Assembly: GCA_022578965.1 (NCBI GenBank)
Contig: MU400581.1
Coordinates: 1 to 64,000 of the forward strand
Direction: 5' to 3'
Source of the DNA: Xylaria sp. FL1777
Taxonomy: Eukaryota; Ascomycota; Sordariomycetes; Xylariales; Xylariaceae
Length of the DNA stretch: 64,000 nucleotides
Shown: positions 22,454 to 34,127 of the stretch, in pieces
How positions within the stretch are numbered: position 1 is the stretch's first letter
Layout of the letters: the number at the start of each line of letters is the position of its first letter
Made by a program: the position numbers and the translations under genes
The notes under the pieces: generated by a model
Told to the model about the DNA's origin: nothing
The model's database searches: none
Seen by the model: only the letters and a program-made list of their open reading frames with translations

Positions 22454-25400
22454 ATGCCCAGCTTCGTCATCGTTAATGAAAGCCGCCGCGCTTCGAGAAG
22501 GATCCGTCATTTCCTTCGTAGCCTGACGTCCCATCACCCAATCCCCATCGTCACCTTGGTTACTATCCTAGCGAGCTGTGCTTATGTTGTTCTTTCCCGT
22601 GACACTTGGGAGGCCGACGCCAGGCTATCGAGCTACGCTGGTACGCCCTCTGAATGGGCGTCGCCTCTCCTTAAGGGATGCCGACGGCTTCGAACCACTT
22701 CACATCCGTATTGGACATGGCGCGACAGCAACGCCGAGCCCGTATCTTCCGACTGTGCTCATTTTGCGCTCCTTACGCTTGTTTTCCCTGCTTCTGCATC
22801 TGACGATGCCATCACCATCCCTGATGTGCACCGTCTTGGCCCGCTCCTGACGCCGTTGCCACCCGTCGTTGCCGGTCCCCACACAGTCAACGCACAAGAC
22901 ACGGTCCTCTCCTTCTCCGTACCGTTTGACCGGGTGCCCGAGTCTCTCTACGCTCTACGGGAAATACCTAACCGCAAACCCGAAACCTTCGCCCAGGAAC
23001 CAATAAACGCAATGTGCCGTGATCATGAGGAGATCTGGGTTCAGAAAACAGCGAAGTCTCAGACGAGTCATGGCTTTCCTCGAATCTTGGAGCAGGTTTA
23101 TGATGCCTATTCAGAGTTTCACGAACTGTTGGCGACCGCCCAGGCGCATGATATACTTGTCATGGCCCTCGCCTATATCTCCATGTGCCTGACACTCACC
23201 TCCCTCTTTCTTTCCATGAGACGTCTTGGTTCCAGATTCTCACTGACTGCCGGCGTACTCGTCTCGTCGTACTTTGCTCTTCTTTTCGGCCTCCTCATCA
23301 CGACGAAGCTCTTTCACGTTCCAGTAACATTGCGCTCCCTTTCCGAGGGGCTACCATTCCTTACCGTCATTGTCGGGTTTGAAAAGAAAATACTCTTTAC
23401 TCAGACTGTCTTGTCTCATGCACTGGTCTACAGACAGCAACCTAAAGAGCCTTCGACTCTGGCTCATTATGCGATTGGAGCCTCCGTTAAGGAGACAGGA
23501 CCTCAGATCCTAGGAGACTATGCCGTCAAGATTGCAAGCCTTTGTGTTGGTGTGTTGTCAGGGATTCAAGGAGCGTTTCATGACTTTTGCTTCCTCGCCG
23601 TTTGGATTTTGGTATTTGACTGTATCCTGTTTTTACTCTTCTACTCCGCAATCCTATGCATCAAGATAGAGGTCGATACCACAAAGCGCCGCGCCGATAT
23701 CCGAAATATGCTTGAGGACGAAGGCATCAGTCATAGAGTCGCCGAAAAAGTGGCTCAGGGCGGTACAGGGATCTCCATTATATCTGCATCCGGACAGAAC
23801 GTCAACAGCGTCCACCTCATTCCGAATCTGACCGTAGTTCTGATTGCATGCATCGTCCTTGTTAACTTAGCAAAATTGCCAGATCTAGCTTTCAGCGGAA
23901 GGCAAAGCTCCCTCCTTACAAGGTTCTCAGCATGGTCTCACGGCTTAGCAAATGGTGTCATCACACCACCAGCTGTAGATCCTTTTAAGATTGCTTCCAG
24001 CGGCCTGGATACGATTCTCGACGCTGCCCGTTCCAGTGGGACGGAGATGGCCGTCACCGTGCTTCGCCCTATCAAGTACGAACTGGCCTATCGGTCGGCG
24101 CAAAACGTCTCAACTCAACCTCTCGACGAGCTCACTACTGGTAGTCTTCTCTACAGCTTGGAGGATCCTGTACTTCGCAGGTGGATCATTGTTGCTCTTG
24201 CGCTTAGCCTTATGTTCAACACATTTCTGCTCGGAGCTGCGAGATGGCGAATCAAGGAAAGCTACGTGACTGACGAGCGAAAGTCTGGAGAGAGTGCCTA
24301 CGGTGAACTAGTATCACGTGGCAGTGCGACGGCGACGCGTTCCTCTTCGTTTTCTAGTCACCTGTCAACGCCCCCATCGCCTTCTGTGCTGTCTTCAACT
24401 ACTGTCGAGGCCGAAGACGGGGGCGAGTTGCCCATGCAAGCTGCACCTATGCGAGTCAACAACCCCAACATTATCCAGGCACAACAGCCGAAGGGTACCC
24501 ACGAGCTTAGTGACGAAGAGGTCGTGGAGCTCTCACTTCAAGGACGGATTCCCGGCTATGCTCTGGAGAAGATACTAAACCTTGATTTCACCCGAGCAGT
24601 GAAACTTCGCCGAAGTATTATTGCGCGCACCAAGGTATCATCCCCACTAACTGGCTTGCTTGAGCAATCAGGGTTACCTTATGAAGAATATGACTGGTCT
24701 CAAGTGTATGGTGCATGCTGCGAGAACGTCATTGGTTATATGCCGATTCCCGTGGGCGTCGCAGGTACGTGTATCAATCTTTCGGTTCTTTTACTGCGGT
24801 CCAAGGAGTCCAGGGGCTAATCGTACGTATTCAGGACCTCTTGTGCTCGACGGACGAGGTTATTACATCCCTATGGCTACTACCGAGGGCGTCCTCGTCG
24901 CTAGCACTAGCCGGGGCGCAAAGGCTATTAACGCAGGCGGTGGTGCCGTGACAGTCCTGACCGCCGATGGAATGGCGCGTGGGCCATGTGTATCCTTCGA
25001 CTCAATCGAGCGCGCCGGTCTCGCTAAAAATTGGCTCGACAGCGAATACGGCAAAGCGACAATAAAGGATGCGTTTAATTCGACCAGTCGGTTTGCCCGT
25101 CTTCAGGGAATCCATTCCACTCTTGCGGGTACATACCTTTTTATCCGCTTTCAAGCCTTTACAGCTGATGCAATGGGAATGAATATGATCTCGAAAGGTG
25201 TTGAGAAAGCACTTGCCGTTATGAAGAATGCCGCTTTCCCGGATATGAACATCTTAACGCTAACAGGAAATTACTGTACTGACAAGAAGGCCTCGTCGAT
25301 AAACTGGATCATGGGTAGAGGCAAGAGTATTGTGGCCGAGGCCATAATCCCTCGCAACGTAATTGAGAGCGTCCTCAAAACAGACATTGATTCCCTGGTC

Positions 25401-26012
25401 AGCATATTCATCAACAAAAACATGATCGGATCGGCCATGGCAGGATCTATTGGGGGCTTTAACGCACAGGCGGCCAACATTGTTGCTGCTATCTTCATCG
25501 CCACAGGTCAAGATCCCGCCCAGGTCGTGGAAAGCGCCAATTGCATCACTATCATGAAGAGGTACGTTCGTACTGATGAGAGGGCGCCGGGACGTGCTGA
25601 CAAGACCTGTAGAGTCGGCGACTCTCTCCAAATCACAGTGTCAATGCCATCGATTGAGGTTGGCACTATCGGCGGCGGTACCAGTATGTTGTTGTTTAGC
25701 TCCACTCTCTGTTAAAACCATAGTTATTGCAGCAGACTGACGTGTCATCGGAATACAGTTCTGGACCCCCAGTGTGCCATGCTCGATCTTCTTGGCGTTC
25801 GCGGACCGCACCCGACAGAACCAGGCGGGAATGCCCGACAGCTCGCCCGCATAGTCGCAGGTGCCGTTATGGCAGGTGAATTGTCTCTCTGTAGCGCCCT
25901 GGCTGCAGGTCACCTCGTCACAGCACATATGCAGCACAATCGCTCTGCCGTGCCCACTCGATCGACTACTCCCGCTCCAACCGCGAGTCGTGGTTCTAAT
26001 GCTCCAGCTTAG
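22454..26012 (+). CDS. HMG-CoA reductase, probable statin self-resistance copy
   Basis: 1,120 aa in four exons (22454-24764, 24835-25561, 25613-25683, 25759-26012). It reduces HMG-CoA to mevalonate with NADPH at the ER membrane. One hydrophobic segment lies near residues 30-50, a sterol-sensing-like multi-span region near 235-330, and further helices near 370-400 and 590-610. The C-terminal catalytic domain starts near residue 755 ([16 protein letters not shown]). The catalytic Glu (TTEG), Lys (CTDKK), Asp (GQDPAQ) and His (AHMQHNRS) are kept. Positions that differ from human HMGCR, by my alignment, are TGNYC for SGNYC, FNAQAAN for YNAHAAN, and TADAMG for SGDAMG. Its place inside a statin-type cluster, like mlcD and lvrA, suggests self-protection; the only other explanation is that this is the housekeeping copy. 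It is convergent with the acyltransferase. Confidence 0.93.
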
Positions 26013-26264
26013 CTACCTACTAGGCGCGGAGACAATAAGGACGGCTTTTCAAGATATAAAGGGATTCAAGGTATAGTTAACAAGATTGTACATACGATAA
26101 ATTAGAGTGGCTGGGGTGGCTAGCGCGTTTTGGGTGGCCTAGTTTTGCTTATATTTCCTAGATTATAGATTATAGAATGCCAAGCACGAGAAAAGTGCGA
26201 TACGCTAATACCAAAGTAATGCGTCGCCTTGACAGCAAGGCGATAAAATTCATCAATAACACGA

Positions 26265-27736
26265 TCAATCCTTTCTCAACTGCTGGTATACAGCCCTCTC
26301 GAATGAGCGACCAAGTTCAACGCATTGGGGGTCGGCCCAGGGTATAAGCTGGAAGGCTATTACGATACAGACACCGGCCTCTGGATCTACGCACTGCAAG
26401 AAACATTGTCAACCTTTACTGGCTGCTGATAGGAGATAGTTGAGAGCTTACCCAGTAGAGGTTTGGAAACCCGCCCCAGCCCATCGAGCCTTTCTGGCGC
26501 CAGTTCAAACCATCGCAGTTTTCCATGATCATAAGTCCGCCCAGACCATGATTCCTCCTGATTCCCGTCTTTGGCAGTAGGCCGCCATGGTTGGTCTGGT
26601 GCCTCGCGTCAATCTCGTCGTTGAGCGACTGCTCGCACACGGCGTCGAGCTGCGGCCGGAACATGACGTCGATGGTCTCGGCCGCCAGGAGCTTCCCGTC
26701 CCGGGCCAGCAGCGAGTGCAGCACCGCCATGAACGCCCGCGGGCTGGCAAAGAGGCCCATGCCCCCGAAGCAGTCCGCGGGTTCGATGCGGTAGTAGCTG
26801 GCGTCCTCGTTCTGCGGCACGCCGGCGGCGTCGCGCCGGCTCATGTCTGCCCGCCGCGCCTGCATATCCGCCCGCTGCAGCAGCTTGAACGTCATGTCCG
26901 TCACCCCCAGCGGCTCGCAGATGTGACGCTGCAGGTATTCTTCCAGACTGAGACCCGTCACCCGCTCCACCGCCTTGCCCCCCCACTCAAGCCCCGGTCC
27001 GTAGCACCACTGTCGTCCCGGGTCGCACACGAGCGGGTACCCGTACCGGTCCACGATGGTGTCCGCGTCGGGGCGCGCTACGTGGCCTAGGTCGCGGTAG
27101 CGTATGAGGTCCTGGTTCTCTACGATGTAGCTGATGCCGGAGCTGTGCGTCAAGATGGACCTTGTGAGACGGAGTCAGCATACGGACGAACAGACTGAAA
27201 GGCATCGCGTTTTCGGAAAGTATTGTTGTATCGCTGATTCCTATTTTCCCCTTCTTTTTGTTTTTACACACCTCAAGGTAACAGTGCCTTCGCGCTTCCT
27301 CAACCGTGGCCGCGAATCGGAATCAAACCCTTCCAGAACCATCATGTCCCCGACTTCCGGCAGGACATTGCTCACGTCCTCGTCGAGGTGAAGGAGCCCT
27401 CGCTCGACACACTGCATGACCATGACCGTCGTGATGATCTTGCAAGCACTCGCGAGACGCATTGGGGTGTCTGCCTCCATGCTAGTTGACTCGGCTGGCG
27501 CCACGTCGCGCCGAGCAGTCCTGGAGCCGTAGCAACGGGTGTAGTCTACTTTTTCACCTGGACAAAAAAAGGGAGGAAGGAGGTGAGTTCAACATGTTTG
27601 TTACAACCCTTGATGGCCTTGAAGAGCGCATGAAAATCACATTACACTCACCAGTTTTGTCCTTCGCCATCACCACAACACCTGGGATTTGCCCCGACTG
27701 GACAGCCAGCTCGAAAGCTCGTTCGACATCTTGCAT
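26265..27736 (-). CDS. LovD/MlcH-type acyltransferase (beta-lactamase fold)
   Basis: 402 aa in four exons (27736-27652, 27557-27272, 27160-26452, 26393-26265). LovD transfers an alpha-methylbutyryl group from the LovF diketide synthase to the C8 hydroxyl of monacolin J. The catalytic Ser and Lys are in SACK (SxxK), and the catalytic Tyr is in WCYGPGLEW. The segments LTHSSGISY, GVTDMTFKLLQRADM, CFGGMGLF and FQLIPWADP follow LovD closely. The last exon is recovered only through the GTAAGC...TTGCAG intron, because the raw frame stops just past it. The ATG at 27736 (MQDVERAF) is the only one fitting. The LovF partner that would supply the acyl group is absent from this window, so the acyl donor is open. 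Confidence 0.93.
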
Positions 27737-28447
27737 TTTGGGCGATCGGCACTCAGAAGAGTCGTTTGCCAATGAAATCCAAGGTCTGTTCTGCAAACCT
27801 TCGCTCGCAGTTTACTATATTATGGCTTCCTTGGCACGACAAGGCAAGTTCGATGTCATTCTGGAAACTTTAGCCTCCTTTCCTCGATTATGTGTAGCTA
27901 TCACTTAAGCCGCATAATGCCGACTTGTAAAGCAAGGCATTACTATGCGAGGTGGAGTCAGAGATAATTATGTCGCGTAGGGCCGACTTCTGTACCAAAA
28001 GGTAGTGCTCGGGCATATGATATGCGGGATCGGTGACATGAGATTTTTGAGGGTCCGCAGATCGCATCTCACCCATATCCCCGCCGTAGTCGCCACCCTT
28101 TCTCATCCCACCTTTCCCCTCGCCGCAACCGGAGATCGCTTGAGCTGTATTTCGGTTGAAACAGTGATTGGGAAAACACGCCGTACAACAGGTTCTCATG
28201 TCTTTGTGCTGGAAAGTATCAGGACCCAGCTAAAAGTAAGGCGGTAATACGACACTTGTTATTGTGCGAAGGTCTCTCAAGCCTTCCTACGGCTATAGCT
28301 GTAACTATATACATGATTCTCTCTTTGATTCTTTTGGGCTTGTAACAGAAAGTTGATTCTCATGAGTTTTCATGTATATCTCTAGTGGCTGAACATTTCA
28401 CCCTCCTACATCTAATACACTCTATAATTTGCTTAGCAGGCAGGAAA
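27737..28447. other. Intergenic region between acyltransferase and hydrolase
   Basis: About 710 bp upstream of the acyltransferase start and downstream of the hydrolase stop. No gene is recognised; small frames here have no support. Confidence 0.45.
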
Positions 28448-29179
28448 TCATTCATTTGGAATGAACCGAATATGATCCAAGATTCTCTTTACAGCTTCCT
28501 CAACGTCGTCTTGCCTAGTTGGTACGTGATGAGAGCCATCAAACTCGATAACCTGTGCATACTCGGGCAGGTAATGCTTCGCAACCAACCTCCGTGAGCC
28601 CGCCAGGCAGAAGTCCTTTTTGCCGTGAATGTGAAGCGTAGGGACATTTATCACCGGCTTCTCGTCCTGCCCCACGTCGGCAGAGATGTACTGCGTAGCC
28701 TCCCGCCGGAAGAAGCAGCATATGAGCACCGCAAAATGCAGGGTAGGCAGCCAGGGCACGCGGTTCATCTTCTGCTGCCATAACAACAAGGCCGTCGCCA
28801 GCGACCCCTCTGAGAAGGCTAGGACTCCGACGATACGTGAGCGCGGACTCTTCTTGTTGGCTTCCCAATCCGAGATGGTGTGGTGTACGGCGTCGTTGAT
28901 GCGTTCAATCCGCTGCTCCATCGTCACGTCTTCTTCCTTGAACCATGAATAGTAAGGCCCTGCGCCTTCAAACCACGGCAACACACCCGGCCCCGGAGCG
29001 GAGAGGTGTGGCCCATTGACAAACACGAAGTCGAACTCGTGCTGAAGCGCCGTGCGGAGCTTGGTCAGCTGGATGCGGAAGATATCCCCGGACGAGCCCG
29101 CGCCGTGTATACAGAGCAGTGTCTGGTGCGGCGGAGCGCGACCTCCGCCTCTCTGGGCATCCGCCTGGTGGGCATTCAT
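28448..29179 (-). CDS. LovG/MlcF-type serine hydrolase (polyketide-releasing thioesterase, FSH1 family)
   Basis: 243 aa, single exon. LovG releases dihydromonacolin L acid from the LovB ACP and helps turnover. The alpha/beta-hydrolase signatures are LLCIHGAGSSGDIFR at the N-terminus, the nucleophile elbow AFSEGS, an Asp in HIHGKKDF and the catalytic His in DGSHHVP. GPYYSWF and LLLWQQKMNRVPWLP are close to LovG as I know it. The ATG at 29179 (MNAHQ) is preferred; the frame extends upstream to 29221 without added homology. It is divergent from the enoyl reductase, and the two form a natural pair acting on the synthase. Confidence 0.92.
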   Translation of the reverse strand: MNAHQADAQRGGGRAPPHQTLLCIHGAGSSGDIFRIQLTKLRTALQHEFDFVFVNGPHLSAPGPGVLPWFEGAGPYYSWFKEEDVTMEQRIERINDAVHHTISDWEANKKSPRSRIVGVLAFSEGSLATALLLWQQKMNRVPWLPTLHFAVLICCFFRREATQYISADVGQDEKPVINVPTLHIHGKKDFCLAGSRRLVAKHYLPEYAQVIEFDGSHHVPTRQDDVEEAVKRILDHIRFIPNE

Positions 29180-29678
29180 GATGTAGATGGTTTCGTAAGA
29201 ATTGATGTAGAATACTCGCAATTTTGATCTTGCTCAAGTTTCGCTGTACCAAGCAAGTAGGCACAGACTCGAGGGTGCGGTTATGTGACAGTGATATGTC
29301 ATATGTTGATCTTTCGGCGACAGGACTTGATTATTCCAAATTCGAGCCCTGAAACCTTTTGTTGTAAGCGAGCTGCGTGGAAAAGAAGCCCGGCCTGTTA
29401 TGCCGAATGGCCCCACGCCGACAGCCCGTCATCAAGTCCCGAAACACCGACGAGTATTACTCACCATACGCTTCTAAGAATCATTTACCGATGCTTTTAT
29501 CATCTGCTAACCGAATACCCAAATAATCCATCAAGTCGCAAGTTCCGGCTATGTCTATCCTTCACCAGCCAGTGGAATCATCTCAATATCACCTCTGTCT
29601 GTGAACAAGTTGTAAAAAGCTTTCTTTAGCTTGTTATCACCTACAACATAAAATAAATTTTAGACTGGGAGATCTACC
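29180..29678. promoter_or_regulatory. Shared promoter region of hydrolase and enoyl reductase
   Basis: 499 bp between divergent starts. It contains two CCGA-N4-CCGW arrangements, at 29418-29429 and 29439-29450. These could be CGG-type half sites for a Zn2Cys6 factor. This is only a pattern; no site is proven. Confidence 0.4.
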
Positions 29679-30889
29679 ATGGGATCGTTGGCGACAGATT
29701 TCGCGCCACCCGCCACGCAAAGGGCTGTTGTCGTGGATGATCAAGGCCGCTTCGTGGTCTGGGACGAGGCACCATGTCCGAAGATAGGCCCTGACCAGTT
29801 CTATGTCCGCACCGAGGCCGTCGCCATTAACCCAAGTGACACGAAGATGAGCGGGAGCTTCGTGACCCCCTTTGGCATCCTCGGTACCGACTATGCCGGG
29901 ACTGTCGTTGCCGTCGGCTCGGCCGTCACAGATGTAGCCGTTGGAGACCGTGTGTGCGGAGCTCAGAACGCCATGCATGCGTCCACGCCGGACCGCGGGT
30001 CCTTTGGGCAGTGGAACGTGCCTAATGGAAAAGTCTGGCTGAAGCTGCCGCCTTCTTGGACGACCGAGGCAGGGGCCACTCTGGGAGCTGGAATCAGTAC
30101 CGCCGGCATCGCAATCAAGTTACTTGGCTTGCCGCTTCCGACGACGCCAGTTGAAAAGCGAGAGCATGTTCTAGTCTACGGTGGTAGTACTGCCACTGGG
30201 GCGATTGCCATTCAATTATTGAAGCTGTGAGAGAGACCGACCTGTCAAGCTATGGGTATCTTCCATTAGGTGTTGTAGCACACTGACAGGCCCCCCCAGC
30301 GCTAATTTGATCCCGATCGCCACCTGTTCAGCCAAAAACTTCGAGCTAGTCAGGTCTTACGGCGCAGAAGAGGTTTTTGATTACCGCGAAAAGGGGTGTC
30401 CGGAAAAGATCGTAAGCAGGTTCTCTTCTTGTATTCTCCTCGGTCAATGATGTTGACATGGCGGTGGCCAAACAGCGCAGCTTCACCAAAAACAACCTCA
30501 AGTTTGCCTTGGACTGCATCACAACCGTCGAGTCAACCACGTTCTGCTTCAGCGCGATTGGAAGAGCGGGAGGCAAATATGTGGCTCTCGACCCTATCTC
30601 CGCCCACGCCATTACCCGGAAGGTCGTCAAGACCGACTGGGTTCTGGGCCCATCCATTTTCGGCGAGGGCTCGACATGGCCGGAGCCGTATGGGAGACCC
30701 CCCAGTGACGAAATGAGACAGTTTGGGGCCGATCTGTGGTCCATGGCACAACAGCTTGTGGACGAAGGCAAGTTGAAGCATCATCCTTTGCGGGTCTTGG
30801 ATGGTGGTATTGATGCCACCCTGACTGGTTTAGATCTCGTCAGGGAAGGCGCTTACTCCGGACAGAAGATTGTGGTTAGGGTAGCATAG
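29679..30889 (+). CDS. LovC/MlcG-type trans-acting enoyl reductase
   Basis: 357 aa in three exons (29679-30226, 30300-30411, 30476-30889). LovC is a monomeric NADPH-dependent MDR enzyme that reduces selected enoyl intermediates on LovB, whose own ER domain is dead. It keeps [36 protein letters not shown], the nucleotide-binding [22 protein letters not shown], and the [15 protein letters not shown] segment characteristic of this trans-ER family. It has no zinc-ligand pattern. Both introns restore frame and homology. It sits between the LovG-like and P450 genes, as expected for a statin or related HR-PKS cluster. Confidence 0.93.
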
Positions 30890-31648
30890 CGTGATGCTTT
30901 CAGAACCAGTCGAAGTTGCACCTACATTATTTCGAGTCCGAGGAGATTCGTGCAGTTGCAGCATGATTCAATGTACACATCTATTCCCTATTGTGACTTC
31001 AATATCACTTTGTGACGCGAACCGTCTTGATAATTAAGCATGTCATTTCATTTGTCTTGCGGGTGTAGCTGCTACCGATTGCCACTGGTTGTCGGATGGA
31101 CAATACCAAAAACACGAGGGTAGAGAGATATGGGGAGTGAATAACGTAACTGTAAGAACCATTGGAACTCGGAGATCACGAGATAAGTGCTGACGTGACC
31201 CCTAAAACTCTATAAAACTGGGCTAGCTTCTCATTGGTTAACCCCTATTTGAGAAATCAACCACAACGTATTCGCACTAATTAGACTGTGTGGCTTGCAT
31301 ACTGCATTAGTGAATACAGCTGCTACATACATTTAAATACGAATACGTCAAGGTGGTCCAAAAAACCCGCAACTTCGGGAAACTGGACGGGAAGAGCATA
31401 GATTGACATTGACACTCTGCGTCCATCAACCTCACAGCACCCGCTAGCACCGCTCAAATAGACTCAGCAACTTCAGAGATTATCATTAGATGTAAGTTGT
31501 CATAATAGCCCTGTGTGCTGTATGTATCTAGTAAAACAGATGACATCGTCTAATTTAACTATGCGCTAGACATCACCTAAACCCCCAGTATCGCTTTGCT
31601 GTAACACGCGAAGAACTAGGTACCTATGCGTGGGGCTGCGGAATCGTC
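30890..31648. other. Intergenic region between enoyl reductase and P450
   Basis: About 760 bp between two convergent genes. No gene or clear element is seen. Confidence 0.45.
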
Positions 31649-33409
31649 CTAAACGTGGAATTCTTCCTTTCGTCTCTTAGCCTCAATTATAGTCCTAGCG
31701 TCAAACCTGATGCCGAATGCACGATAGATAGGCTGAGGCACAAACCCGTCTTGCAGCTTCCAATCGTACTTCATTAGAATATGGGTCAGCACAATCTTGG
31801 CTGAATTGGTGGCGAAGAAGCGGCCGGGGCAGGCTCGGCGACCAAGTCCGAAGCCATACTGATCCACGCTCGTGTTGGCTAGTTGCGATGCAGCCTCCTT
31901 CCCCGGCTCTTGGCGCATGTGGTAGAAACGGTACGGGTCGAACTTTTCCGGGGACGGGAACAGCTCGGTATCCCACATGCGGTGGGAAGAAACGGCTACC
32001 ACATCGCCTTTAGGTACCACAGTTCCATCACTCAGCTTCACGTCAGTGACCGCTAAACTACGCATGAGAGCTGTTATGTCACACCCCGTTAGCAAAAGGT
32101 TTGCGCTAGAAAGATGCAAGCGCCGGGCAGAACTCACCACTCTCAATAGGTTTTAGGCGCTGGGTCTCCTTCATGACGCTGTCGAGTAACTTCATGTTGA
32201 ACAAGGAATCATTTTGCCAGCCCTTCTGGCCCACGACTGTGCGGACTTCTTCACGCAGAGCCTCCAAGACTTCGGGATGCTGCGCAAGATTGATGAGGAC
32301 CTGACTGACCAAGTCAGCTGTCGTATAGATCGATGAGAAGGACAATGCAAGTTGAGCCCCAATGGGGTCGTAGTCCTTGCCACCAGTAGCCTGCTCAAAC
32401 CAACCCAAAGCATCGTTATATTCGGGAGGAGTCTGGCCCGCCGCCTCCATCTGAGCGCGCTCGGCCCGGCGCTCGAGGACCACTGGCATGATTATGTCGT
32501 GAGCGATCTTCACTTGAGCACGCGCAGTGCGGCACTTCGGTAGGACCCAGTGGATGATTGGTCGGAGGGGCGCGGGCCACAGACGCAGCTCATAGCCGGC
32601 GGTGAAAACGCCTGCGGCATGGGCAGTGGCGGTCTCGAGCCACTGCTTGTTACGACAGATCTTCTCTCCGAGGAAGACGCGCGATGTGGTGCGAGTAATG
32701 ATTTTCAAGATAGCATCGCTTAAAGGGATCTGGTGATAAACTGTGGCAAGAAAAAGGACGTCAGCAGAGGTGCTCCAACTCGCTTCGTTCTCGTAGAAAT
32801 GTCGTACCATCTTGATGAGAGAAGATCTCATCGACAGCTGCGCCGGCTTCATCGGAGGCCGGTTTCGTGAGCTTCGGCAAAGCTTTAGTAAGGTCCCGTT
32901 GGATGACATTATTCACTAGATGCGCAGGTTGGCAGACTTCGGCGAAGCCATCAAAGCCGGGGAGCTGGACATGATAGGCCTGAAAACAGAGTTCTTTTAG
33001 TATCCGACCGAGCTGGGGTGCGGGGTTTGGTCATATCACGATCACGTACATCTTTGAGAAATTCGAAGAGGTCAAACTCCCGCCGGTTTGAAACTTCTGA
33101 GGCGTACTTGGGGGGTAAAACCGTGGCGGTACCAGTGTCACAATTAACACGCACAGGTTTGTCGGGATTCGCAGCAAACCAATTTGCCAAAAGGGCCTTG
33201 CCATTCGCTTCAAAATCCTTCTTCACGCGGCCGTGGTCCAGACCGAATATGCCATGGGGGTTGAGAAAAGGGAGGTCGGATTTCTTTCCACTACGAGAGA
33301 AGAAAAACACGATCAGGATTAAGGATACGAAAGCGATGACATTGGGCGAAACGGCTGTGCTTGGGTTGGTCCCGGCCGGAACTTGGTCAAGAACGTTGGC
33401 GGCACTCAT
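31649..33409 (-). CDS. LovA/MlcC-type cytochrome P450
   Basis: 518 aa in four exons (33409-33050, 32979-32808, 32740-32138, 32070-31649). LovA oxidises dihydromonacolin L to monacolin L and then J, introducing the diene and the C8 hydroxyl. An N-terminal membrane anchor is visible (VIAFVSLILIVFFF). Other marks are KKSDLPFLNP, the I-helix region IYTTADL (atypical, lacking the usual AGxDT), the K-helix KETQR and the heme loop FGLGRRACPGRFF with its Cys ligand. The second intron is in frame without a stop, so read-through would give a false longer exon; splicing gives SHQD-VYHQIPLS. The true start is the ATG at 33409 (MSAANV). It is divergent from the PKS. Confidence 0.93.
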
Positions 33410-34127
33410 GGTCCACGCATACAACACGCAGCACAGACAGGGAACGGAATCTTGGCGAGGGATTTACGGATAGGAAGGTTATATCGTGAAGTGACGATTG
33501 AGGGTGTATAATGCGAATTGGCTCAAGGGATAGCATGCGATTCGGTTAAGGATACACAATATGAATCGATTGGTGAGCCTAATATATGTGGCCGGTACCG
33601 TCGACCGTCGTACGTTCTCTGTTGGAGCACCAACTGCTACTGATGAGAACAAGTCGATCAATCTCCTCGTTCAGCACTATGTCAGCCCGACGTATGCCCG
33701 ACTACGGGCATATACCGGTACGGCCCCATATAAGCCGGGCCCGCCTTTGACGATAGTGAATGCAGGTCGGTGTTTCGCATCGGCGTATCTACTGGCTGCC
33801 TTTTTGAGCAGTCCTTTCTAGAGACCCTTATCGCTCACCCCGAACATTCTCTTAAAACGGGTAATGAGAGCGGCTGAGGTGAGAGATAACATTCATGGTA
33901 CTGGGTCCGGGCTCAGTCGGTCTGGCCAGGACAACAGTAAACTGTAATCATGTACCTTATATATTCTAGTTGTTAGAATCATTCACCGCGAGAACTTCTC
34001 GTTCCATGATCCATATCCCATCACAGCAATCCCTCGTCCATGACCTAGAGTCACATACCCAGGGGGCCCATTTTCTTGAAGCCAAGACCTCCTTATCCCA
34101 CTAACAACATCTCGCCGACGCAGTATC
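33410..34127. promoter_or_regulatory. Shared promoter region of P450 and PKS
   Basis: 718 bp between the divergent start codons of the LovA-like and LovB-like genes. A CCGG-N6-TCGG arrangement lies at 33907-33920, about 210 bp before the PKS ATG. It resembles the WCGG-N6-TCGG site I recall for the compactin activator MlcR, with one mismatch. GCCCGAC occurs twice, 11 bp apart, near 33685-33702. Assignment is tentative. Confidence 0.45.

Noticed and set aside
26587..27090. 167-residue plus-strand frame and overlapping minus-strand frames
   Set aside because: Antisense or alternative-frame shadows of the acyltransferase exon, without family motifs.
32741..32807. Continuous P450 exon through this segment
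   Set aside because: The frame is open but adds 22 residues unlike the family. GTACGA and CCACAG borders give a normal intron and restore homology.
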